Below, one piece after another: positions 42,301 through 54,587 of a stretch of 64,000 nt of DNA. A program made the translations under genes and the position numbers. The DNA lies in the NCBI GenBank assembly GCA_015179125.1, contig WHVA01000487.1, positions 19,536 through 83,535 of the forward strand, written 5' to 3'. This DNA comes from Gautieria morchelliformis. Taxonomy: Eukaryota; Basidiomycota; Agaricomycetes; Gomphales; Gomphaceae. Under the pieces are notes generated by a model. It had not been told where the DNA came from. It was given only the letters and a program-made list of their open reading frames with translations, and made no database searches. Numbering within the stretch: the stretch's first letter is position 1; the number at the start of each line of letters is the position of its first letter.

Positions 42301-44338
42301 AACGCGGACATTGGACGGCAGTTTTGCAGCTTCGTTGCCAAGGACAGACAAGAGATCCTGGCGAGATTTCTGGTCTCCGCTCTCATCCAATGCATCAATG
42401 ACGATCACCGTCGGTCCAACGGTGGTTAAGCCCTGGGCGGGATCCAGAATGAGCCTCTTGAACTGCTCACTAGGCACGATTGTTGTCCGAAGTTCTCGAT
42501 TCCCGCGAATCACGTTCAATAAAGATGCTTTGCGTTCTGGACCCAGACCAGCCAGACCACGAGCAATTGTGTCAAAGCCATTCCTGGGGGAGCGTTCTGC
42601 CTGATGAGCGCGGTCAAAACAATACGACGATCCGAGACCTTTGAGCCCGTCAAATCGTTTAGCGACCTCGTGAGCAATCAGAGACTTGCCGGCACCCGCC
42701 ACATCGTTCAACAAGAATATCCGGGGGTTGTCGGCGCAATCCTCCTGGTTGACCCACTCACATATCTCCGCGATAACTTTCTCCCGAGTACCCCGCAGAC
42801 ATCCCTTAGAAGGATCGAAAAGAGCTTCCCGTGCGTGGTGCATGTCATTAAGTGGAACTTCCCCGGCTGGTTGCAAGGTGTATTAGCCTGGGGAAAGGGC
42901 CCAAATCAGAAAACTCGCTGATTGCCTCGACAACATTCAGAACACGTAGTACAGTGATTTCAGTATGAATGACGGCGCGTTCCTGTAACGCCGACCTGAT
43001 GTTGTGGAACGTGTCCTGGTATTGCTTGACCTTGCTGTCGACATCCGACACTAGATTCTTCGCGATTCTTTTCCCTGAACAAAGATCATCAGCCATGGCC
43101 GCCTGACACAATCCAACATACAGAAGTTCTTGATTTTGGCATGGTCGCGGATAAAGTAACCGCACTCTACCGTCAGATCTGTCAAGGATATGATAATTGG
43201 CCTTTGCGATTCAATTTTCTTTCACGGCTCCGCCAAGTGGACGAACGCATAGGTGTCTCCAATAACCTTCGCCAATGCTATCGTCCCGGTCCTTCTGAGC
43301 AATGATCGTATGCCCAATGTCAGATATGATATCTCTATCAAACTGGTGCATATGATAGATCTACCTTGTGCGCAATAGACAGGATAGACCATGCCATTTT
43401 GCGTAAGGATGGGCCTAGAATCAAGCAAACCATTTACATGAGATGACCTAGGAGACCCCCGGCGTTTGAGCTATACCTCTGAGGCCTTATCCACGATCTC
43501 GGTAAACAGCTTGACCTTGTCCAAGAGGGGGCCACAAACCGCCACAATTGGGTCGATAGTATTATTGGTGGTGGAAATGACGCCGTCGACCACAGTCTCT
43601 GCTTCAATAACTCGGGACGGCGCGGGGTTCATATTATCGACCACTCTTGTTCCGCTGACAGCTTCGTTCAACTGGGCCTCCCGCGCCTCGTCGGACGTCG
43701 CGAAAGACGTGATGGTGAACTCTAGGACTGTCTGAACATCATGCATGTTCCCTGCCTTATCCGGTTTTCGCAGTTTCGGAGCAACGGCTGTTGTGGTTGA
43801 TGTTTACACGTGCATTCCGTGGATGAGCGAAAGGGACTGACGTCCAGTTGCTCCCCCTGCAAACAGCAACTCAATGTTTTCCTTTGCAAAGCCGATGTAT
43901 CCATCACGTGTAAAGATGCGGCGCCCGTAGACTTCGATTCCTAATACGGAAGACCCATGAAAGTCGTTGCTGGGCGTGGATTTAAGTCGCGTTAAGATAT
44001 TAACATTGAAGATGAACGCACAAATAGAACGACTCATCAAGGCAGTATTGCCTCTCGCAGATACCTCAGTCTCCTTAACATCCTTATCGACAAAGAGTTT
44101 TACGTGGTAGTTACTAGGACGTTTGCAGAGCAGCCCAACATTGGGAAGGTGCTCACATTTCTGGCCTGTTGTCGATCGGCAAGCGTCAGTATGCAATAGG
44201 CAGCGCAAAACGAAAGAGTCTTTCCAGCAACTTGGATTCCTGCAGGAATTCTTCGGGGTGGAGAGTGAACGGTTGGCTCGCTAGAGAAGTGATGGGGGAC
44301 TTACGGTGCTGTCACAGTGCTTTCAACGTTGTTCATCG
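39308..44338 (-). pseudogene. NLR-type gene: C2-like, helical, NACHT and WD40 domains; disrupted
   Basis: Probable start is ATG 44338 (MNNVESTVTA, then an intron). A C2-like N-terminal part follows (RPSNYHVKLFVDKDVKETEV, 44130-43990), then helical segments (IALAKVIGDTYAFVHLAEP; YQDTFHNIRSALQERAVIHT) at 43.4-42.9 kb. NACHT lies at 42876-42214 with Walker A (LLNDVAGAGKSL) and Walker B (TVIVIDALDESG). A winged-helix-like tail ends near STITLLHTSFRDFLT and YYIDT (41800-41684). A Helitron then intervenes. The gene resumes at 40495 (DEICFNICNFPT, SYSCRFGADHVRATKFTPGI) and ends with WD40 repeats (IVAFSQDGKRLVSGAAGKTIRIWD) to 39308. Several frame breaks in the WD40 region also exist. Intact relatives are intracellular sensors linked to non-self recognition. 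Confidence 0.82.
40496..41683 (-). mobile_element. Helitron fragment, about 1.19 kb, inserted in the NLR gene
   Basis: The minus-strand 5' end reads TCTGATACTACTACTATTAAGC directly after an A, matching the Helitron rule of TC at the start and insertion between A and T. Near the other end, minus-strand residues LTLDRVAIDLSTPVFSHGQL and a following NIVYDEI are the C-terminal end of a PIF1-type helicase from a RepHel protein (about 41120-40960). The 3' end is GCGCAAGCGAGCCTTG followed by T; the usual CTAG would be changed to CTTG. Both ends are placed to about 3 bases. Rep and most of the helicase are missing, so the copy is non-autonomous. Confidence 0.72.
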
Positions 44339-45154
44339 TGCGCAGTGCTCGAGGTGGTAGACAGAAAAAAGACGACGAGAGGCGCCGCCTGGCACTCGGT
44401 ACTTCGGACCAGTGTTCCCGGCGTCAATGTGAAGCGCCCGTCAATGTGGCTCCGTCTCCATCATGGGCAAACAGATCTAGACTCCGATTCCAGAGCTGCG
44501 CTGGGCCTACAAACAAGCGTCGTCGGAAGATCATCGAGACTTCAGGACGGCATAAATAACGTCGGGGCGTTCCTCCTCAATGTCACGAGGCACCCCTTAC
44601 GAGACTACTAGCGTACTTCGTGTCAAATTTTTTGTGAAACTCTCCAGCTCCAGCTTTGGCCCCACTTTCGCGTCTAGCTTCTTGTGTGCCATTGGGACAG
44701 TCGTCTTAGGCTTCTGTAACTTCAGCGGCTCCCACGTGGTGCCGCGCCGTACAGCCCACATTCGGAGCCCACATCCGAACCACTCAGCGGCCCATTGCGT
44801 CGCAACAGCGACGCGTGATTCCGGAATATGCTGCATAAGGTTGCATATCATGCAACGCTACCATAGGCTGAGCGTAGAGTCGATAATTCTGGATCGCATC
44901 CATTCCTGTCAGCACTCAGGCACGCCAACGACGAATCCCCTCGTACTCAGAAACGCGTCAATGGACGAGATATAGAAGCCAATCATTTGATCACGTCATA
45001 GCAACACCGTCAACTGGAGAGTACATGCTGAACACAAACGTATGGACGATTCGAGTTCATGGGTGTACGCCCTACGGTTGATGTACTCGTCAATCAAGAA
45101 AGGGACACAGAACGTAAAGCAGGAGGATACGGTGATTGGAAAAGGGGGTATGAT
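44339..45154. other. about 0.8 kb without a recognisable gene
   Basis: This stretch separates the NLR start from the 3' end of the peroxygenase. ORFs here are short, overlap on both strands and show no family features. Confidence 0.5.
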
Positions 45155-46713
45155 TCAGGCCCAACACGTCATGGTGCGCACCAAGGCGTCCCAAACCCGG
45201 GTGCTAGACCAGCCTGATGATACCGGCGCCTGTATTTGATCCACCACACCCTTGACCTCTGCTTGATCCAGCAAGCCTTCGTCCTCTGATAGAGGCAGGC
45301 CATAGGGAAATAGCGGCGGACAGCCTACTGCCGCAAATGGCAGATGGAAGTATACGAGATTACGTTTCAAGGCCGAGCGCAACTGGCCAGAGGGGTTAGG
45401 ATACAACTTGACCACCGTGTTTTTGACAAAGTCCCCATAGATCCAGCACCAGGTGATGAGACTGGGAGAAGTCAAATCAGGCCTGTAAGTGTTGATACCG
45501 TCCACATTATGTCCAGGTAGGACGATGGGGTATTGAGCCCATAGCAATACGACTTCCGCTGCAATTTCGAGCATCCCGATGGGTAAGGGGGCGCGGTGAA
45601 AACCGTCGGGCATCTTTCCATCTTGGAAAAAAGTACGAATGACGTCCATTTTGACTGCCGGCAGTGGCGTCCACGGGTGTCTGAAAAGGAGGTATGTAAA
45701 GACAGACTCCGCATAACCAGCAGGATAGCGGATGTGATTGAAGGCGAATTTGGGGTTGCCCGAGATACCATCTTTGATACGCTTGAAACGATGTGTGGCC
45801 GCGCTACGGATATTGAACGTGTTAAAGAAGGGATCGGCTTCATCTTGCATCTGTGGGACGCTTCATGAGTGGTGTAACATTCGCAAGGCTATGCGCATCT
45901 TACCTTTTGGAAGAGAGTCTCATTGAAACTGTGGTTATCGCCAAAATACGCGTCGCCTTGGAGAGAAACATGAGTATAGATTGTCTGATAAACCCATGTC
46001 ACCGATGGCTTACCTCGTGTCATGCTTACGTCCCCTAAGAACATATAACCGTCAGCTTGATCCTTGTACGTAGGGAAACAAACTCACCCTCGAATGTGCC
46101 GTGATAATTCAGGCCACGACTACCATCCCGAGGTCCACCAATGCTGAGCTTATCGGTAAGCAAGTTGCCGTCGGCTAGATGGGCCGCAAAGACAACCACC
46201 GCGGCGATGTCAGCGCCCATATTGAATCCTAGCACATAATGTTAAACGAAAAGATATGGCGATACACGAACAGCACATACCAGTCATAACACCATTCATG
46301 ATTTGTTTAGGGGATGCCACTCCGTCGTGGGGTAAGTACTACGATTTGCGAGATAATTAGAGTCTGACCCATTACAAGCAAGTAACGTGGGGTGATGTGA
46401 TACGTACTCCATGGTTCGCAAGTGTGTTCAGACCAGGGCATGGTCCTCGAATATCGTCAGGGCCAGGTGGTACATACGGATGGTTCGCATCATTGACAAG
46501 TACCGGGACGCCTATGTTGTCTGGCTTGGCGTGAATATCCGGGGGAGGACCTTTACTGATCTCCAGTGTCGGGATAATCATGGCAAGCTCCTCTTCGGAC
46601 AGACCTGCCAGACTGCCGTACGCAGGAAAGGCAACCACTTCGGTCAGGTGAGAAGTGAAGGTAAAGATGAGCAGAAGAATAGCGGTGAGACGCGCCATTC
46701 TGTCGTTTGGCAT
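45155..46713 (-). CDS. unspecific peroxygenase / heme-thiolate peroxidase, long type, secreted
   Basis: Six exons can be placed: 46408-46713, 46281-46338, 46088-46228, 46014-46034 (21 bases), 45904-45956 and 45155-45850. They total 1,275 bases, 424 residues, with GT-AG introns and no lesion. The N-terminal hydrophobic stretch (RLTAILLLIFTFTSHLTEVV) is a signal peptide. Heme-thiolate Cys is in PCP (GPCPGLNTLANHGYLPHDG). EGD followed by SMTR, then GDAYFGDNHSFNETLF, forms the metal-site region. Arg and Glu seven residues apart in IRYPAGYAESVF match the acid-base pair of long peroxygenases. Such enzymes use H2O2 to put oxygen into aromatic and aliphatic substrates outside the cell. ATG 46698 is an alternative start. 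Confidence 0.9.
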
Positions 46714-46764
46714 ACAAGAGAAAGACTGCAGTGCGTGAAGAACAATTTGAAGCAATCAGTGGGT

Positions 46765-46772
46765 CTTTTATA
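46765..46772 (-). promoter_or_regulatory. TATA box of the peroxygenase gene
   Basis: The minus strand reads TATAAAAG about 52 bases before the ATG at 46713. Confidence 0.5.
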
Positions 46773-47988
46773 GGCAGCATAGGCGTCTCTGCCAGCAAAT
46801 GGGCATATAAAATAATCGTAACAAAGTGAAAAGAAAAGAGCATTAGTCGAAATACGCGATGTCAATTGGCAACAAGAATGGTGGCCTAGAAAAGAAGTTT
46901 ACGTTAGCCTCAATTACGGTGCCCGACCAGTACCGCGTCTGTTTCAAACGGCGAATTGCAAACGCATAAGCAACGATTGGCGGACTTCGATCTTCGTCGC
47001 GTAATTACATGGTCATTCACGTAGCCGCAACTGGTGGCCTATACAGAGACGACGCAGACGTACGACACCAACCATGATGACCGTGACAAGCCAGTCCCCG
47101 GCAGTATTTCAAGCTCACGCAATCTCAATCCACTGGTCAAAACCAGCACAAAACAAAATTGGTGCGAACTGGCGATCGTAGGGCTATCCAAAACTAAAGC
47201 GCCAAAGTCTTAAGATCTCAAATTGCAGTCCTATATGAACGTTAAGCTCCACGATATACAACGTATGGGCGCTCTGAGTCTATACGACATTCGACGATAA
47301 GTACAATGAACCTGTGGCTACGCAAAATAAACCTTGGCTACCATAGGCTGCCATGTGCTTCTAGGTTGAAACAAGCTGAATTGCGGTCTCAGGTCACTGA
47401 GCGGATCACAGCTTTTGAAATAATTAGCTGGAGCCACTTTCGAAACTCAGTGAATACACACACGTTGCTATAAGTGAGTGCGGCCTCGAGGCCTGCGATA
47501 TAAAGCATCTGAATAGTACACCACCGGCTGCAACCAATCAATGGTCCATTGCCAAAAAGAGAAGGAATTTATTAGCCTCATTTCCGTTCATTCAGCATCA
47601 CAGGTTTGGCGGTCGCTTCAAGGACATTCGATAGGATCCGACCGGAGCTCGTTTTGTTGTCCGAAGCAACAGAGTCGACAATAGTGTTTTCCTCCCGGCC
47701 AGCCTAGCCCGAGCCGGAGACGGGGCTTTTGGGTGCTTCTCTTTTGGACAAGACCTAGAGTAAGTCAGGCACATGTATTGAGTGGTGTGCTGATCGGAGT
47801 GACAAATGATAAAGAGCGCCTGTCCGAAACTCCGCTGAAAGACGCCTAGACTCCAATGTCAAGTTCAATGAATGAAGGTCGCCACACGTGACATTGTATA
47901 CGTAAAGACCTTTGTATACGCCCCGTTCAGCGGACAGCGCGACACCTATAGGTGCATGTTAGTTGTATAGAATAGACTCAAAATCACT
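46773..47988. other. shared upstream region of peroxygenase and carboxylesterase
   Basis: These 1.2 kb lie between two divergent genes and contain no ORF or repeat that I recognise. They should hold both promoters. A CCTATAGG-type stretch lies about 40 bases before the esterase ATG. Confidence 0.5.
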
Positions 47989-50809
47989 ATGTCTTGTCTA
48001 CATGCCAAACTTTTCTTTGTGCTCTGTCTGTCTGCAAGTGCACTGGCGCAGTTTGTCACCCTTGACAATGCTACGTTCTTTGGTACCACTCTCGGATTGG
48101 TAACTAGGTACCTGGGAATTCCATATGCAGAGCCCCCGTGAGTCCCCTCGTCTGTTCTTTTGAAAGAGTAATCTCAAGGCATTTCTGTGTCCAGGACTGG
48201 AGATCGGCGGTTCCGCTTGCCAGTTGCAAAGAACTATCCAAGCGGCACCTTTCTGGCAGTCGTCTTCGGCCCCTCCTGCCCACAGCAAGCAGTCCGCCTG
48301 CCTAACCCTGGTGGAGTCCCTGCAAAGACGATTAACGCTATCATCGATTCTATCTACCGAACTGTTCTCCCAGATTCGGAAGACTGCTTGTATGTCTAAC
48401 ATTTCCTCTTATGTATCCTGTTCGCGCACGTCTTGCTGTTCGTTTAGGACAGTAAACGTAGTCAAGCCTGCTCTGATCCTTGCCGGAAGCAAGCTTCCTG
48501 TCGTGGTAGTGAGTTGGTCTTTGCCTTGGATGCAGGCTGGCACATATGTGACGGATTTTCCCCTACCTGTCAGTGGATTCATGGAGGAAGCTTCGAGCTG
48601 GGATCCACTTCCACATACGATGGTCAGCTCTTGGTATATAGGAGTGAACGGTCGCCCTGATCGTCCTGCTGAAGGGGGCGCAATCGTACAACGTTCAATA
48701 CTTATGGGCCAACCGGTTATCTACGTCAGTATGAACTACAGGTATGATCTCCCAATTCCAGACATGTGATACTGCGTGAAAAAAATTGTGGGCACAATAG
48801 ATTGTCACGTAAGTATCCAGTACTACTCTATCCACGCTCATGGAGCCGGTTTGCTTGTAGTTTTTGGCTTTCTTGCCAGTAAAGAAGTCAAGGCTGAAGG
48901 AGTAGGGAACCTTGGCCTGCAAGATCGTGAGTACTTGTACGACCAAGCCGCCCGTTATTTTGCTTATCTTCTCCAAGAACGCTTGGCGCTACGGTGGGTT
49001 CAGAAATACATTGATAAGTTCGGTGGAGATCCCTCAAAAGTTACCATGTAAGAAGCCTATGATTATACTAATCATATCAATAACGCGCGCGCCTTTCAGC
49101 TGGGGCCAATCGGCGGGGTCTATGTACGCGCGCATTTATCCAGACCTGAAGATGGTTTAACATAGTGGGCTATCTCAGATCGGTGTCGTTACATATGCTC
49201 ACCAACGGCGGGAACACCGAGGGATTGTTCAGAGCTGCATTCATGCAATCCGGTTTCCCGTTTCCCGTGAGTGGTTTCTTGTGTCACATATCTGAGCTCA
49301 GGCCACCCCACAAGGTCGGAGACATCACGAACGGTCAGCCATATTATGACGCCATTGTCAGTGGCACGGGATGTTCCTCAGCACCAGACACTCTCGCTTG
49401 TCTGCGTGCTGCCGATTACGAAACGTTGCTTCGTTTGATGAACGAATCTCAGAATATCTTTTCTTACCAGGTGGGTCTCCTCATACTGCCATTCTCGAAG
49501 TTGATGGGCCACAATAGTCGTTGCACTTGGCGTGGCTTCCGCGCACTGACGGTGTATTCTTGAAAGAGACGCCTCAGAAATTAGTCGCTTCCGGGGGCGT
49601 CGCGAAAATTCCAATCATCGTCGGTTAGTGGCACTTTATATTGTTATTGACAATTCTCAGTTGCGTTTTTAGGGCATTGCGACGATGAGGGAACGTAAGC
49701 CACCAACATTTGCCTGTCCTTAACACATAACCCATGTTCTGAGCGAATATAGGTTGTTTTCATTCTCAAATCTTAACATCACGTATGTGTTCCTATGATC
49801 TCCGCAACAAAAGCTTACTATTCTGCCATCAATCCCTAGCACTGAGGACCAATTGTGGCAATACATGAAGACAGTTTACGCCGTGGGGGCCACAGATGCA
49901 GAAATAACTCGCATCCTCCAGCTTTATCCTGCAGACATCACACAAGGGTCACCATACGATACTAGTATTCTCAACGCGCTCACTCCGCAATTCAAACGCC
50001 TTGCGAGTTTGCAGGGGGACATTTTCATTCAAGTAAATCTCCGCACTCACACCGGAGGTGTATTTATGATCCAATCGTTTGAACAGGGACCGCGACGGTA
50101 TTTTATCAACAACCTACAAGGCCAGCAGGATATCTGGGTATACTGTAAGTATTTTTCGCACAGAAACAATATATCTTCAGATATCTCGCGCAGCGTACAA
50201 ACGTCATAAGCTTCTCCCTTTTCTCGGAGCTGTGCGTATTCAACTTTGGCATTAATCCGTAAGAATATGATTGTTGATATATATTTAGTCCCACGGGTCA
50301 GACATTGCGAATGTACCAAGTCGACACGTTCCGCTTGACCGCTGGGATTGACTTTTTCTCACCAGATTTACGGAATCGGCGAAATTGGAGGTTATCTCAT
50401 CAATTTCGCAACCAATCTAGACCCGAACGGCTTCTGCCTCTTCTCGTGGCCGACATGGAACTTGCAGACACGCTCGATGTTAACCTTCCTGGGCGGCTTC
50501 AAGTTGATTCCAAAAACCATACTTCCAGATACGTTCAGAGAGGTATTCGCAACCAATTCAAACCCGAACAGGGACCTCTGCCTCTTCTCTTGGCCGAAAT
50601 GGAACTCGCAGACACGCTCCATGTTAACCCTCAGGGACGCCTTGATTCCAAGAACCATACTGCCAGATACGTTCAGAGAGGTATGCCATGTTCTCAATTT
50701 CATCTCAGCCCAATCATCATACGTTCGGGGTGAACCAGGACCCGATCAATTTCATCATCCAGTTGGCACTCAAGTATCCGATCTGAACACTCGCCAGCAG
50801 TTTTCTTAA
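47989..50809 (+). CDS. secreted type-B carboxylesterase/lipase with a C-terminal internal duplication
   Basis: ATG 47989 opens a signal peptide (KLFFVLCLSASALAQ). Exons read in order: VTRYLGIPYAEPPTGDRRFR (48195-48389 second exon), VWIHGGSFELGSTSTYDGGA (oxyanion-hole HGG), GAIVQRSILMGQPVIYVSMN, VGNLGLQDQ, WVQKYIDKFGGDPSKVTI, and WGQSAG with the nucleophile Ser (about 49100). Then come HMLTNGGNTEGLFRAAFMQS, WLPRTDGVFLKETPQKLVA, CDDEGT (the family's acidic residue) and TPQFKRLASLQGDI. About a dozen short GT-AG introns are needed. Near the end, a block of about 141 bases is repeated in tandem. The last residues and the stop at about 50807 are less certain. It hydrolyses esters outside the cell. 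Confidence 0.85.
50400..50682 (+). repeat. in-frame tandem duplication in the esterase C terminus
   Basis: Two copies of about 141-144 bases encode FATNLDPNGFCLFSWPTWN to LPDTFREV and FATNSNPNRDLCLFSWPKW to LPDTFREV. The reading frame is kept. They differ at many positions, so the event is not very recent. Confidence 0.8.
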
Positions 50810-51392
50810 CGTTTTGGACTCTTCCATTGCTCTGATATTTCTTGGGAAATTCTTGGGAAGCTTTGGCTCCTATGCAATTTCTAGATTTTACGTCAGCAGT
50901 TCCTGATTACTGTAATTGATTGCGTGCAGAATGCTACAACCTGTTCTTTATTTGGCCCCATAGTATGGTACACCTTGAACTTCGCTGTAGTATATATACA
51001 GCTTTGTTCGAAAGGCGTTTGGGAGCAAGTATATGATGTTACCACAGGTATTATGTGACGTTATCGTCATCACGACTCTTTGCAAGATCAATCAGCTGTG
51101 AAATCAAGGCGATTCCTCCCATTCCAGTGTCGCCGAGTGTTCGAGACGTTCAAACTCCCCTCTTCCAAAAATTCGCTGATATAGCTGTAGGTACCGCGCG
51201 AGCCACTCGAGCGGTAGCATGCGTCCAGATGAGCGCCAAGCGCGGCGGAGTTTCTCTTGTCACACTCTTTTCCACCTCTTTCACCCCACCGCACTCACCA
51301 CCAGTGAGCACGCAGGTAATTTAGCACCTCAATCTCTCTTAGCACATTCCTTAATTTTCACCCAACCACCCACCCTAGAGCAACATCCCCCT
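50810..51392. other. downstream intergenic stretch
   Basis: No gene is recognised between the esterase and the hAT-type MITE; ORFs are short and unsupported. Confidence 0.45.
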
Positions 51393-52037
51393 CTATTAGC
51401 TAGTGATGGGCACGGCCCGGCCCAGGCCGCGGCTTAGCCCGAGCCGAGCCCCCAAAAGCCCGAGCCGGGCCAGGCCCAAGCCGTCGGTGCGCCGCGGGCC
51501 TGGCTCGAGTTTTGACAAGCCCGAGCCGAGCCCTGAAGCCGCGGCCTCGTAGGCGCCCGCTGCCACCGCCGCCGCCCGGCGCTTCTCCTTCTCCTTCCGC
51601 CCCACCATCCCGCCAGCGCCTTGAAAATCTCGCCCCCACCCCCGCCGTCTCCTTCCTTCACCTGCACCCTGCAGCGAGAGCAGCGCGGTAGGGGCCTTGC
51701 TCCTCCACGTGCATGTGCAGGTGCGTGTGGGCGTCTGCGGGGGGTGGGCGTGCACATGCGGTTGCGTGCGTATGGGGCTGCAGGTGCGTGGGGGATGGGC
51801 GTGCTGGTGTGGCCGCGCCAGCGGCGGCGGCGGCGGCGGGTGGTGCTGTTGTTGGAGGTGCAACATACATGTCTTGTTCCCCACCAACAGGCCGCGGCCC
51901 AAGCCGGGCTTAGCCTGAGCCAAGCCGGGCCTGCTGGTAAGGGCCTGGCTCAGGATTTGGGAAGCCAAGCCCGAGCAGGCCGGGCCCAAGCCCGGGCTTT
52001 GGGGCCGAGCCGGGCCCTGCCCATCACTACTATTAGC
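51393..52037. mobile_element. hAT-type MITE, 629 bp, with 8-bp TSD
   Basis: CTATTAGC at 51393-51400 and again at 52030-52037 is a perfect 8-bp TSD. The element 51401-52029 starts TAGTGATGGGCACGGCCCGG and ends with the near complement (GGGCCCTGCCCATCACTA). Both flanks are long GC-rich imperfect inverted arms built of GGCCCGGC and AAGCCCGAGC units. Ends of the TAGTGATGGGC kind plus an 8-bp TSD are typical of hAT. The long ORFs through it are GC artefacts. A GCGGCGG run lies in the centre (about 51825). Confidence 0.9.
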
Positions 52038-53003
52038 ACCACCACGTATAGCATAGACAACCACGTGAATTGCCACTGAGAAATGATAAGCCGCAGCAAC
52101 AGGCCCATATAGCTGCACCAAATCAGATCATCAGGCGAGTCCTAGCTAGAGAAGCGAAGCCGCACAGAAGGTCCCGCCCACCCTAAGCGGCAAGCCCCTT
52201 CTCCGCGCACCCTCTGAGCTAACACTCAGTTCTGCCCAACCATGCACAGCTTCACCGCACCCGCTGATCCAGCGCAAGTCGAGACTAGAATTGAAACCTT
52301 GCGAGTTCAAATCACCGTGTTTTGTGGGGTCAAATTTGCCGTCCAAGTAGATCAGTCCAGCTGGGCATTTAGCGCCGTATTACAGTACTGTGATTACCCC
52401 AACACACCGAACACTCAGTAGATCCGCCCCCATATCTTTGGGCCAAAAATCCAAATTTATCCAATGCTCTAGATACACTGTCCAACCCCTCGTCAAGTAT
52501 TTTAGCTCCCTGACATCTAATTAAGTTCAAAAGATAGCTACGCTCGAGTACCAAATATACTCGTCCACGTTTGCCCCAGTCCGCACACAGCTCATGATCA
52601 CAGAGCAAATACATGCTCCAACCTACACCCAGGCGGCACTTACACATTTTGAATACATTAGACTACTAATCACCACTTTATATCAATTGGACAACTCAGG
52701 CCACAGCGACATACAGCGGTATATGCACAGCACGTAAACATATAATTATTGCTCACATATATATAGTAGTTCAATCCAAATTAAATACGACCTCAACATG
52801 TTGCATCATGCGGTGCAGCTGCAGCCTGTCGTCAGGGAATGGCCACCGAGCCATGCTGCAGCTGCTAGTGCAGGAACCTCCCATACATCCTCGGGGTGAG
52901 CGTCTCGTCAACTGACGCCGTGGGCATCGGGAGGAACAACACCATTCAGCGAAACACGTGCAGAAGCAAAATGGCAGCCAACACACCTGAGCAGAAATGC
53001 ACC
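52038..53003. other. about 1 kb without a recognisable gene
   Basis: No family signal, repeat or RNA gene was seen. The right part may be the 3' UTR of the following minus-strand gene. Confidence 0.45.
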
Positions 53004-54330
53004 TCAGAACCGGCCCATCAGGAAGAAGCACTCAGGTGCATACCGCGGGATCCCCAGGGCTGCAGACACTAGCAAGATGCAAGTCAGGCAAACCATCCCA
53101 TCCCGTCCGCCCCACGCACCTCTGCGAAGAACATGTCCCCCAGCTCGACGCCGCAGCACGTCCATGCCATCCCAAAGCTGAACAAGAATATCACCAGATG
53201 CATGTAGTCCTCGAATATCAGGACACCCACGGTGTGGAATAGGCACACCATGTCTGTGCAGCGTCAGCGTCGGTGCAAGCGCGAGGACGGGACGGGGGTT
53301 AGGATGGGTGCATGCACAAATAAACGGACCATTGTGATTGGACTCGTTCCCATAGTTTGTCGTGCCACGCTCTGATCTCCGTCTCCTCCATGATTGCCTG
53401 AAGGTCGCACTGCTAGCGAGTAGACATCAGAAAGTAAATCAAATAGAAGCAAGGAAGCGCAGTGGCCATTGTAGATAGCAGAAAGTAAATCAAATTAAAG
53501 CAGCCGTCAGTGCAAAGGCAGGCCGCACAACTTACAGCAGACCCTGACGCGTGACATACCTTGTTGACGTTGTTCAGTGCCTTCGGATCTGAGTAGAATT
53601 TCTCATGGAAACATGACACAAAGCGCAGCAGCCCCATGTATGCCACGAGGGGTACGTTGTGCGCATGGTTGTACCTGCCCGCCGGAATGCGTGTCGTCAA
53701 CATTGTGTGCCACGCAGAGCCCAGCAGCAGCCTCAGCACTGGAAGAAAGCACAGCGCACTTACCGGCTCCGCCGATACCATGCCTTCTGGGAGCTTGTTT
53801 GAGCTGTGGTTCAGGTACAGGTGTGTGTGGGGGTGGGGAGGCGGTGACCCCGTGAGCGGGTAGGCGTGGGCGTGCTGCGTGGGCGTGGGCGTGGGCGTGG
53901 GCGAGGGCGGGAGAGCATGTGTGAGTGGAGTGGGGTACGCGTTGGGCGCCGGCGCGGGTCCATTCCCATTCCTAGGTGGCGTGCGGGGCGGGATTGCGAA
54001 GACACATTTCATTTGCCCGCGGGTCGGCGGCGGGGTTTGGGGGGCTCTGGGAGGGGCGGATAAGGGCAAGGGTGCGGTGGCGGCAGCGGTGGTAGGCATG
54101 GGTAAGGGCGATTGCGGGGCGTGTGTACCGCTGCAGGTGAGCCTGTAGGTGCTGAGGGCGCCGGCGGCATGTGTGTGCAGGGGTGCAGGGATGTGCCGTG
54201 CGCCAGCATGGCCGTGGTCCACCACGGCGTGCTGCGGATCGTTGCATCCTCCTGTGCGCCTGTCGGCTTCCCCCACTGCATCGACGATGAGTGGTCCATG
54301 TTGTAGACAATCAGGCACAACATACCTGGT
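53004..54330 (-). CDS. multi-exon putative membrane protein, unknown family
   Basis: From the right, a Pro/His/Thr-rich segment (54.25-53.8 kb) precedes exons that splice cleanly. One contains NVPLVAYMGLLRFVSCFHEK and FYSDPKALNNVNK (intron gtatgt). Another holds CDLQAIMEETEIRAWHDKLW (53410-53345). The next has HTVGVLIFEDYMHLVIFLF continuing FSFGMAWTCCGVELGDMFFAE (53250-53130), a clear membrane segment. The last exon ends ALGIPRYAPECFFLMGRF with a stop at 53004. I do not recognise the family. Start and N-terminal exons are uncertain; part of the Pro-rich region may be intron. Confidence 0.5.
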
Positions 54331-54587
54331 CCCAGCTGCTCCCAAGACCTGACCTAAGTCAACTCTCCCCAGTCCCATAACAGCTCGCAGATCTCAAAAC
54401 AAGAAACGGGCTGCCAGCGGGTGGTTGTGGGAGTAAGTAAAAGCAAAACAAAGCTCACGTGATTACAAAATGACATTTCTGTTTATGTAAGAGAAATACA
54501 TTAGTAGGAGTATAATTTGTTGAAGTCCAGCATATGACCCCCCCATATGGACTTGCATTTGCCCAAAAGCGTTGTGATGCGATGGAA

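Noticed and set aside
51396..52121. 241-codon ORF, and other long ORFs at 51.4-52.1 kb
   Set aside because: They lie within the GC-rich hAT-type MITE; low stop frequency is due to GC content.
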